Assembly: GCA_947497635.1 (NCBI GenBank)
Contig: CANMHZ010000014.1
Location: 1-12,487, forward strand
DNA: 12,487 nt
Source of the DNA: Helicobacteraceae bacterium
Lineage (GTDB): Bacteria; Campylobacterota; Campylobacteria; Campylobacterales; Sulfurimonadaceae
Reading direction: 5' to 3'
Shown here: piece after piece, positions 1-5,987 of the stretch
Layout: the number at the start of each line of letters is the position of its first letter
Position numbering within the stretch: position 1 is the first letter of the stretch
Made by a program: the position numbers and the translations under genes
Notes under the pieces: generated by a model
What the model was told of the DNA's origin: nothing
Database searches by the model: none
The model's input: only the letters and a program-made list of their open reading frames with translations

Positions 1-2
1 TT

Positions 3-998
3 GTTGTGGATGATAAATATTACATGATAACGTCTAATCTTGATCAAACTGATAATACGAGAATAAAAGAAGATTCTATTTCAGAAGATGATTTAAGACA
101 AGCATTCAAAAAGATTCCAACCGCCAATAAATTACTTTTATTTGATACCTGTTATTCTGGTTCAATCAATGAAAAAGTCTCTAAACAGCTTGCCAAAAGC
201 AGTACTTCTAAGTTGAATTTAACGAGTATGACAGCAGCCAATTCGGTACAGACTGCTCTTGAGGGTTTAGCTGATGGTCATGGAATATTTACCTACGTTC
301 TAAGTGAAGCCTTAGAAGGTGATGCCGATTTTAATCACGATGGATTGATAAGTTCGATGGAATTGGTAAATTATACCAATACAATGGTTCCAAAAGAGGC
401 AAAAAAGTTTAACCATACACAAACGCCCGCACATTATCAAAGTGGTCAAGTATTTGTTGTCTCTAAACTACGTGATTTTAAAGGGACAGAGGCTGATTTA
501 AAACCCCAATATTATAAAGCACCAGAGGTTGAAAAATTGGTCGTATCAATGGACAATAATGATCTTAAATCTTTTAATTCAATCGTTGTTGCCAATAAAA
601 TCAAAACAATCCAAATTATTGAAAAAATCAAAACAGAATCTGCTCAGGTTGAGGCACTAAAAGCAACTCAAGCATTTAAAACTGCCGATAAAAAATTTAA
701 GTTTGGTAAATCAAGCTTTATTTTTAATGATAACTCCATCTTTTTGGATATAAAAGACCCGATAAAAGAGCATTTTGTCTTTACAGATTCCAAGGGTAGA
801 CATTTGATTGTTTTCGATTTCTACAGCAAAGAGCAGGCTCCTCGTGTAGTGACGGAGTTGGATACTGAAAAGGTATCCGATATTTATATGGCAGATCGTG
901 GTGATTGGTATCGTGTCACACTTCAGACAAAAACAGAACAATCGTATGAGCACATTAGCAATGACGAGGGTGTATTTATCAAATTAAAAAGTAAATAA
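3..998 (+). CDS. Caspase-fold (peptidase C14-like) protein, 5'-truncated, possible C-terminal AMIN-like domain
   Basis: The frame is open to the left window edge; a GTG at 6 is available but the true start is probably upstream, because only the C-terminal half of a caspase-like domain is present. Numbering from that GTG, the motif DTCYSGS at 47-53 places the catalytic Cys at 49. The segment after it (SMTAANSVQTALE, then DGHGIFTYVLSEAL) is typical of bacterial metacaspase-like C14 proteins. The partner His, normally in a GHG motif N-terminal to the Cys, would lie before the window. Residues about 106-120 (DADFNHDGLISSMEL) resemble an EF-hand/dockerin calcium loop, often seen at this point in the family. 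Residues about 230-328 look like an AMIN-type β-domain, which would suggest an extracytoplasmic, envelope-associated protein; this is a weak inference by eye. Natural substrate unknown. Two secreted-protein genes follow, 58 bp downstream. Confidence 0.8.
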   Translation, partial: VVDDKYYMITSNLDQTDNTRIKEDSISEDDLRQAFKKIPTANKLLLFDTCYSGSINEKVSKQLAKSSTSKLNLTSMTAANSVQTALEGLADGHGIFTYVLSEALEGDADFNHDGLISSMELVNYTNTMVPKEAKKFNHTQTPAHYQSGQVFVVSKLRDFKGTEADLKPQYYKAPEVEKLVVSMDNNDLKSFNSIVVANKIKTIQIIEKIKTESAQVEALKATQAFKTADKKFKFGKSSFIFNDNSIFLDIKDPIKEHFVFTDSKGRHLIVFDFYSKEQAPRVVTELDTEKVSDIYMADRGDWYRVTLQTKTEQSYEHISNDEGVFIKLKSK

Positions 999-1031
999 TT
1001 ACTTTGTCGTTAAGATATAAAATGTTTAGAG

Positions 1032-1037
1032 TATAAT
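1032..1037 (+). promoter_or_regulatory. Possible -10 element of the 485-residue secreted protein gene
   Basis: TATAAT lies 19 bp before the GTG start at 1057, which would give a very short leader. No good -35 is visible 16-18 bp upstream. Five of its six bases fall inside the block repeated upstream of the next gene, where the equivalent hexamer is AATAAT. Confidence 0.4.
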
Positions 1038-1170
1038 ATTAATAAAAAGGGTTAAAGTGAAAAGAAGTTTATTTCTAGGGTGTTTACTCGTCTGTTCCAA
1101 TGTTGCGGTTGCGGTTGCTCTACCTGATGATTCTGGGAAAATATCCGTCAGTGCTCCAGAGCATGTTGAG
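1033..1170 (+). repeat. Direct repeat copy 1: leader, RBS and signal-peptide cassette
   Basis: About 138 bp that recurs at 2592-2729 (offset 1559). I count 2 mismatches in the 24 bp before the start codon and 3 in the first 38 codons. Similarity then decays abruptly. The block holds the possible -10 element, the RBS, the GTG start, the signal peptide and about 17 mature residues. Both copies sit in the same position relative to their genes. Confidence 0.9.
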
Positions 1171-2514
1171 GCTGTTAAAAAGGCTACTCTCTCTTCTTCT
1201 GGTGCAATAGGTTATGCCTATATGCAAGGCGGCACAAAATTGCTCAAAGTCTCAATGCTCAATAATGGTCATGATAAAGATGTAGAACTAATACGAATCA
1301 CAGCATTTGGATTTTATCCAGATTATTCAATGACTAATAAAGAGGAAAAAGCTGATGATGCTATAAATTGTGTAATAAGCACTGGAATGGGTAATGATGC
1401 CAAAGGAAATAAGAAACTTTTTTGCGACAGTCACTACACCAGCCGAGAAGTACTCTCAACAATTGCCTCATCAACGCTAACTGCTGGATTAGCTGCTCTT
1501 ACTTTTGGTACGACATTACTTGTTGGCTTACCAGATCCAAAATATTTTCACCAAAAAGATTTTTTAGAAATTGTTGAGAACAATGAGCTTCCAAAACACC
1601 AAGCTAATCTTTTAGAGCTAGTCAAATACGCAAACCAAAGAAGCCAAGAAATGGATGCCTTATACGCCAAAGCATTGACGGACTACCAAGGCAACAAGAA
1701 TTTAATTTCTTTATCTTATTCCGTCACTGATAAAAGTGGTCTATTACAAAACAAAGAACTAGACGGTGGATATACCGTTGCTTTAAATGCTCCCGCAAAA
1801 AAGAGTTACTCATACACATCTCTTATTAATGGAGAAGCTTTTACCAAAGAAGATGCCGTATCTAAAACAGCAACGCTAAAAGAAAGAATTGAGCAACAAT
1901 ACCAAAAAGATCTCAAAGAGTACAAGACATACCTAGCTACTGCATTTAAAAATTACAACATAGTAGGTCAGTCTGAAAAGAAATTCGCCCATAACAGCAA
2001 TATATCATTCGATGCTACCATTAAGGCTCCTACAGAAGTACCTTATACTCTCGGGAAAAAAATCAATATCACTATTCCTATCACAGTTGAAACTGCAAGT
2101 TTAAACAATATGGTTCCCAAAGCATACACAATAGATGATTCTAATTTTATTGCTGTCATGGGTGTAAATTCCAATTTGTCAGTGAATGGTGTATTATCCA
2201 ATAAGACGCAATCGTTTATTACCGTAAAGTCATTAACTTGCTATTACCAGAGTCTTGTCAACAATATTTCTAACCTTGATAAAGAGCTCGCACCAGATTC
2301 GAGAGCTTTAGACGATGGTACTCGCTACGCATTACTATCAAGTACCATGAAAGAAAAGGTCAATTTTACACAGATGACTAAAAGTAAGGCGGATAGTATC
2401 AAAATTAACTATGGCTATGCCGTAAAGTACAAAGTTAATGACACCAATATCGAAAAAGCAATTTATACTACAAAAAATTATTCGCTATATGATATTTATC
2501 GTCAGTATCTATAG
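1057..2514 (+). CDS. Secreted protein of unknown function with a Gly/Ala-rich hydrophobic segment
   Basis: 485 residues, not recognised as a known family. GTG start at 1057 is preceded by AAGGG at 1048-1052. The N-terminus is a Sec signal peptide: MKR, a hydrophobic core at 4-21, and likely cleavage after an A-V-A. The Cys at 9 and 13 do not form a convincing lipobox. Residues about 133-158 form one hydrophobic, Gly/Ala/Thr-rich stretch that could be a membrane-inserting helix or hairpin. Residues about 170-225 and 265-300 are charged and helical, possibly coiled coil. Residues about 310-350 look β-rich, followed by a mixed C-terminal part. Cys105 and Cys123 flank a small loop before the hydrophobic stretch and could pair in the periplasm. 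The first 38 codons are nearly identical to those of the next gene and the remainder is unrelated. The upstream neighbour is a caspase-like protease; any functional link is conjecture. Confidence 0.75.
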   Translation: MKRSLFLGCLLVCSNVAVAVALPDDSGKISVSAPEHVEAVKKATLSSSGAIGYAYMQGGTKLLKVSMLNNGHDKDVELIRITAFGFYPDYSMTNKEEKADDAINCVISTGMGNDAKGNKKLFCDSHYTSREVLSTIASSTLTAGLAALTFGTTLLVGLPDPKYFHQKDFLEIVENNELPKHQANLLELVKYANQRSQEMDALYAKALTDYQGNKNLISLSYSVTDKSGLLQNKELDGGYTVALNAPAKKSYSYTSLINGEAFTKEDAVSKTATLKERIEQQYQKDLKEYKTYLATAFKNYNIVGQSEKKFAHNSNISFDATIKAPTEVPYTLGKKINITIPITVETASLNNMVPKAYTIDDSNFIAVMGVNSNLSVNGVLSNKTQSFITVKSLTCYYQSLVNNISNLDKELAPDSRALDDGTRYALLSSTMKEKVNFTQMTKSKADSIKINYGYAVKYKVNDTNIEKAIYTTKNYSLYDIYRQYL

Positions 2515-2533
2515 GTCTTCAGTACATGATTTT

Positions 2534-2555
2534 GTAAAGAAGTTAGTATCTTTAC
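2534..2555 (+). other. Small hairpin in the gap between the two secreted-protein genes
   Basis: GTAAAGA (2534-2540) and TCTTTAC (2549-2555) form a perfect 7-bp stem with an 8-base loop, just after the stop of the 485-residue gene. It is AT-rich and no T-run follows, so it may be an attenuator, an RNA 3'-end structure or chance. The rest of 2515-2591 shows nothing I can name. Confidence 0.3.
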
Positions 2556-2591
2556 GTCATTTCGAGGAAGCTATAACAATGAATTAATTTA

Positions 2592-2729
2592 ATAATATTA
2601 AAAAAAAGGTTTAAAGTGAAAAGAAGTTTATTTCTAGGGTGTTTACTCGTCTGTTCCAATGTTGCGTTTGCGGTTGCTCTACCTGATGATTCTGGGAAAA
2701 TATCCGTCAGTGCTCCAGCGCATGTTGAA
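2592..2729 (+). repeat. Direct repeat copy 2: leader, RBS and signal-peptide cassette
   Basis: Second copy of the block at 1033-1170. It includes ATAATATT, an A-rich run and AAGG before the GTG at 2616, plus the first 38 codons of the β-barrel gene. The only residue changes are Val18 to Phe, Glu35 to Ala and, just past the block, Ala39 to Pro. Confidence 0.9.
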
Positions 2730-3281
2730 CCCGTTGTAGAAATCAGTAAACCAGCAACAAAAAATTGGTTTACTACAAGTTCGCTAGAGGATGCAGGTAA
2801 GAGTTATTTTGGTGTAGGTGTTATGAAGGGAACAGGAAGCGAGACTCACGAAGGTGGTGTCACTAAAGAAGACACGAAACTTGATACTACTGCAATGAGC
2901 TTAAAGTATGGTTGGATAGGAAAAAGTGCTAATCGTGCTGAATTTGATTTGACAAGTTTTTCTGCAAGTAAAGCAAGTGGTAGTAATCTTTACGGAAATC
3001 AACAAAAGATGAATTTCTATGCTCTAAATTTTAATTATCTTATAACATTAGGAGACAATAAGCGCTTTCTCCCATATATTGGTGCCGGAATAGGAATCAC
3101 ATCTGACTCTCATGCTGATTGGAATCTAGGAGTTAGTGCTGGTATACTTTTTGGATTGACAGCTGGGCTTGAGCTCGAAATAGCCTATAAAGCTCTACGG
3201 ACAAGTATGGCTTACGACAAGAATGAATATGGAACACTAATTGTTTATAATCCGTATGCTGGTCTAAACTATAAATTTTAG
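2616..3281 (+). CDS. Outer-membrane β-barrel protein (OmpA/OmpW-like porin-fold family)
   Basis: 221 residues with a GTG start at 2616 and an AAGG RBS at about 2607. The signal peptide is almost the same as in the preceding gene, with likely cleavage after A-F-A at 17-19. The mature part has alternating aromatic/polar strands: about 63-71, 91-102, 107-117, 132-145, 152-162, 169-180, 183-193 and 206-221. Short polar turns separate them, and the protein ends in NYKF with a C-terminal Phe, the usual signal for Bam-dependent outer-membrane assembly. The YIGAGIG segment at 154-160 is typical of small 8-stranded barrels. Length fits that class. Residues 20-60 form a flexible-looking N-terminal extension whose start is the shared cassette. 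Substrate or ligand cannot be inferred. The 101-bp gap to the upstream gene contains the repeated leader, so the gene may have its own promoter. Confidence 0.8.
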   Translation: MKRSLFLGCLLVCSNVAFAVALPDDSGKISVSAPAHVEPVVEISKPATKNWFTTSSLEDAGKSYFGVGVMKGTGSETHEGGVTKEDTKLDTTAMSLKYGWIGKSANRAEFDLTSFSASKASGSNLYGNQQKMNFYALNFNYLITLGDNKRFLPYIGAGIGITSDSHADWNLGVSAGILFGLTAGLELEIAYKALRTSMAYDKNEYGTLIVYNPYAGLNYKF

Positions 3282-3294
3282 TCACTTCTATTCT

Positions 3295-3316
3295 ATTGCG
3301 CTATAAATAGCGCAAT
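3295..3316 (+). terminator. Perfect 10-bp inverted repeat, probable terminator of the β-barrel gene
   Basis: ATTGCGCTAT (3295-3304), two A, then ATAGCGCAAT (3307-3316), beginning 13 bp after the β-barrel stop codon. The GCGC core makes it stable. No clear T-run follows, so it may act only as an RNA 3' end or could be an operator-like palindrome. It sits between the AT-rich region and the pst promoter. Confidence 0.5.
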
Positions 3317-3328
3317 CTAAATACCTCT

Positions 3329-3357
3329 CCGTAACGCAGTTGTAATCAACCTGTACT
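3329..3357 (+). promoter_or_regulatory. Pho-box-like operator upstream of pstC (three heptamers, 11-bp period)
   Basis: Heptamers CCGTAAC (3329-3335), TTGTAAT (3340-3346) and CTGTACT (3351-3357) are separated by exactly 4 bp. The same arrangement and consensus recur before pit. PhoB-type regulators bind direct 7-bp repeats with 4-bp spacers, so phosphate-starvation control of pstCAB is the natural reading. A weak -10 candidate, CAAAAT, lies at 3367-3372. Confidence 0.65.
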
Positions 3358-3390
3358 AAAATTGCCCAAAATTTCTAGGCAAGGCTTGGC

Positions 3391-4239
3391 ATGGTCGATA
3401 AACTCTTTCAAAACCTGACGCGTATCAGTGCATTCTTGATCCTCTTGATCGTCGCATGGATATTTGTCGTATTGTTCAATCAATCGACCGAAGCGATGCA
3501 GACATTTGGGTTGGATTTCATTACCAAAGACGAGTGGGCACCCAACGTTGATAAATTTGGGGCGTATGCAGCGATATTCGGTTCCGTTGCCTCTACTTTT
3601 TTGGCGATGCTTCTCGCTATTCCCGTCGCAATCGGGGTTGCGATCTTCCTTAGTGAAATCGCACACGATAAAATCAAAGGTTTTTTTGGTGTGAGCGTTG
3701 AACTTCTCGCAGCGATTCCCTCGGTTATTTACGGGATGTGGGGACTGTTTTACTTCGTCCCTATTTTGCGTGATCTCACAGGCGGTATGGGAATTGGTCT
3801 TCTCGCTGCTGGGATTGTTCTGTCCATTATGATTCTCCCCTTTATGGCGGCGGTTACTCGTGATGCGATGAACACGACTCCCGATATTCTCAAAGAGTCC
3901 GCTTACGCATTGGGCGGTACGCAGTGGGACGTTATCAAAGATGTTATTATCCCCTACGCAAAGGCGGGTATTATCGGTTCTTTGATCTTGGCGCTAGGAC
4001 GAGCAATCGGTGAGACGATGGCGGTAACGTTTGTTATGGGGAATGTTCACAAAGTCCCTACTTCCATCCTCAGCCCAACAACTTCTATTCCCGTTACCCT
4101 TGCAAATGAGTTTACGGAAGCCGACACGTCACTGTATTTCTCAAGCTTGTTTGGTCTAGCCCTGACCCTTCTTATTATGAGTTTTGTGGTGATCGCTATT
4201 GCTAAATTTTACTTTTTACGAAAAGCTAGGAGAGCCTAA
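3391..4239 (+). CDS. pstC: Phosphate ABC transporter permease PstC
   Basis: 282 residues. An inner-membrane subunit of the high-affinity phosphate importer that pairs with PstA around the phosphate path and is driven by PstB. ATG at 3391 has AAGG at 3381-3384 and an in-frame stop just upstream (3376-3378), so the start is secure. Membrane segments are at about 13-30, 60-88, 103-125, 134-156, 193-216 and 250-276. The cytoplasmic EAA loop that contacts the ATPase is at about 168-205 (KESAYALGG … GRAIGETMA), and PSVIYGMWGL at 110-119 is typical of PstC. Somewhat shorter than enterobacterial PstC, mainly in the first periplasmic loop. The gene normally upstream, pstS for the binding protein, is not here, so it must lie elsewhere. 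Stop and pstA start overlap by 1 bp. The Pho-box-like repeats lie 33 bp upstream of the ATG. Confidence 0.95.
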   Translation: MVDKLFQNLTRISAFLILLIVAWIFVVLFNQSTEAMQTFGLDFITKDEWAPNVDKFGAYAAIFGSVASTFLAMLLAIPVAIGVAIFLSEIAHDKIKGFFGVSVELLAAIPSVIYGMWGLFYFVPILRDLTGGMGIGLLAAGIVLSIMILPFMAAVTRDAMNTTPDILKESAYALGGTQWDVIKDVIIPYAKAGIIGSLILALGRAIGETMAVTFVMGNVHKVPTSILSPTTSIPVTLANEFTEADTSLYFSSLFGLALTLLIMSFVVIAIAKFYFLRKARRA

Positions 4240-5084
4240 TGACTGCCGTACAAAAACGAATTTTTATCAATAAACTGGCGTTGGTTTTTTCAACGCTCAG
4301 TGCCGTTATCGCATTGGCTTTTTTGTTTTGGATTTTGGGTGTTTTGGTGATGAAGGGGGTAAGTGCCCTTAACTGGAATATCTTTATCTACGAGGGTGCT
4401 CCTCCGGGATATGCTGAGAGTGGTCTGAAGCATGCCCTTGTAGGTCAACTGATTCTTGTGGGAATGGCTACGGGCGTTGGTGTCCCTTTGGGAATTTTGG
4501 CAGGGACGTATTTGAGTGAATACGGCAAAAACTCCAAACTTGCCAATACTATTCGTGATATTAGTGATATTATGATGTCCGCGCCCTCTATTGTTATCGG
4601 AGCATTTGTTTATGCTGTAGTTGTTATTCCGATGGGGCATTTTAGTGCGTGGGCAGGTGCGATTGCCTTGGCAATTATGATGATGCCGATTATCTTACGT
4701 ACCACAGATGATATGCTTCAACTTGTCCCTGGGACATTACGCGAAGCTGCTTTTGCTTTGGGTGCACCTAAGTACAAAGTAATTATGGATGTCGTCTATC
4801 GTGGGGCAAAAGCGGGAATTTTAACGGGAGTATTGCTTGGGGTTGCACGTGTTGCGGGAGAGACAGCACCTCTGCTCTTTACCTCATTCAACGATAACTT
4901 TTTCACCACCGATTTGAATCAGGCTATGCCATCATTGACAGTGACCATGTTTAACTATGCGACCAGCCCGTATGAGGATTGGCAACAACTAGGATGGGCG
5001 GCGGCGTTCATCCTCTCTATGTTCATTTTGGGTCTTAACATTCTAGGACGATTGATTTTATTAACGAGAAAAAAGGGGAAATAA
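4239..5084 (+). CDS. pstA: Phosphate ABC transporter permease PstA
   Basis: 281 residues. The second inner-membrane permease of the Pst phosphate importer. The ATG shares its A with the pstC TAA, and AGGAG at 4228-4232 gives a good RBS, indicating translational coupling. Six hydrophobic segments lie at about 13-38, 67-90, 114-131, 137-153, 192-213 and 250-276. The EAA loop is at about 168-206 (LREAAFALGA … GVARVAGETAP), with the GETAPL ending characteristic of PstA. APSIVIG at 115-121 corresponds to the PSV(I)YG motif of PstC. The length matches the family. Stop and pstB start are 3 bp apart. Confidence 0.95.
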   Translation: MTAVQKRIFINKLALVFSTLSAVIALAFLFWILGVLVMKGVSALNWNIFIYEGAPPGYAESGLKHALVGQLILVGMATGVGVPLGILAGTYLSEYGKNSKLANTIRDISDIMMSAPSIVIGAFVYAVVVIPMGHFSAWAGAIALAIMMMPIILRTTDDMLQLVPGTLREAAFALGAPKYKVIMDVVYRGAKAGILTGVLLGVARVAGETAPLLFTSFNDNFFTTDLNQAMPSLTVTMFNYATSPYEDWQQLGWAAAFILSMFILGLNILGRLILLTRKKGK

Positions 5085-5087
5085 CCA

Positions 5088-5873
5088 ATGGCAAGTATTA
5101 TTGATATTAAAGAAGAATGTGCCCTCCACGTACGGAATTTCGATTTCACCTACAAAGGGGCAGAGGCTCCGAGCCTCAAAAAGATTACCATGCCAATCGC
5201 CAAAAATTCGATTACGGCACTAATTGGCCCATCAGGATGTGGAAAAACGACACTATTGCGTTCTTTTAACCGCATGCACGATCTCTATCCAGGGAATAAA
5301 TACGAGGGGGAAATCCTCTTTGACGGACGCAATATCCTCGATCCCAAAGAAGATCTGATTCATTTACGAACCCGTATCGGGATGATTTTTCAAAAACCAA
5401 CGGCATTCCCTATGTCTATTTATGACAATGTCGCCTACGGTATGCGATTGCAAGGGATCAAAAATAAAACAGAATTGAATGACCGTGTTGAAAAAGCACT
5501 CAAAGATGCAGCTATTTGGAAAGAGGTAAGTGATCGTCTAAAACACGATGCCAACGGTCTCTCAGGGGGTCAACAACAGCGTTTATGTATTGCACGTGCT
5601 ATCGCCGTAGAGCCTGAAGTATTGCTTTTCGATGAACCAACCTCAGCACTTGATCCTATTTCGACACAAGGAATTGAAAAACTCATTATCGAACTCAAAG
5701 ATCGTGTTTCTATCATCATCGTTACCCATAATATGCAACAAGCAGCACGTGTAAGTGACTATACAGGATTTATGTATCTGGGTGATTTGATCGAACTAGG
5801 GTATACAGAAGAGTTATTTGTCACACCGAAAGAGAAATTAACCCAAGAGTATATCACGGGGAAATTTGGGTGA
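5088..5873 (+). CDS. pstB: Phosphate ABC transporter ATP-binding protein PstB
   Basis: 261 residues. The ATPase of the Pst importer on the cytoplasmic face of PstCA, also a usual partner in PhoR/PhoU phosphate signalling. All ABC motifs are intact: Walker A GPSGCGKTT at 47-55, Q-loop Gln102 in FQKPTAFPMS (typical of PstB), signature LSGGQQQR at 158-165, Walker B LLFDEP at 179-184 with Glu183, D-loop SALD and H-loop His214. The RBS is AGGGGA in the last bases of pstA. phoU, which often follows pstB, is absent; a Pit transporter follows after 114 bp, with its own putative Pho box. No hairpin terminator was seen after the stop. Confidence 0.97.
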   Translation: MASIIDIKEECALHVRNFDFTYKGAEAPSLKKITMPIAKNSITALIGPSGCGKTTLLRSFNRMHDLYPGNKYEGEILFDGRNILDPKEDLIHLRTRIGMIFQKPTAFPMSIYDNVAYGMRLQGIKNKTELNDRVEKALKDAAIWKEVSDRLKHDANGLSGGQQQRLCIARAIAVEPEVLLFDEPTSALDPISTQGIEKLIIELKDRVSIIIVTHNMQQAARVSDYTGFMYLGDLIELGYTEELFVTPKEKLTQEYITGKFG

Positions 5874-5909
5874 TTTAAACCTAACTTAAAAGAGTATCGT
5901 GGCATAATA

Positions 5910-5949
5910 GTGTAATAATATCGTAACCATGTTGTAATGGTTTCGTAAT
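5910..5949 (+). promoter_or_regulatory. Pho-box-like operator upstream of pit (four heptamers, 11-bp period)
   Basis: GTGTAAT (5910-5916), TCGTAAC (5921-5927), TTGTAAT (5932-5938) and TCGTAAT (5943-5949) are each separated by 4 bp, with the G of every heptamer exactly 11 bp apart. The middle pair has the same register as the pstC box. A possible -10, CATATT at 5962-5967, lies 12 bp past the last heptamer, a spacing compatible with activation. Repression cannot be excluded. Confidence 0.7.
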
Positions 5950-5987
5950 ACTATTGCGCCTCATATTTTTAATTTTAGGATAATGCC

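Noticed and set aside
1057..1110. Lipoprotein signal in the two secreted proteins (Cys9 or Cys13)
   Set aside because: Cys9 follows F-L-G only 8 residues from the N-terminus and Cys13 follows L-L-V inside the hydrophobic core; neither is a good lipobox, while A-V-A/A-F-A cleavage sites fit signal peptidase I.
2534..2555. Intrinsic terminator between the secreted-protein genes
   Set aside because: The 7-bp AT-rich stem has no following T-run, so it is listed only as a hairpin.
1033..2729. The direct repeats as ends of an insertion sequence or composite transposon
   Set aside because: No transposase lies between them, no terminal inverted repeats or target duplications are visible, and both copies sit in the same register relative to their start codons.
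3346..3666. Antisense open frames over pstC, pstA, pit and the che genes
   Set aside because: Low-complexity or charged translations with no RBS or family motif, opposite clearly recognised genes.
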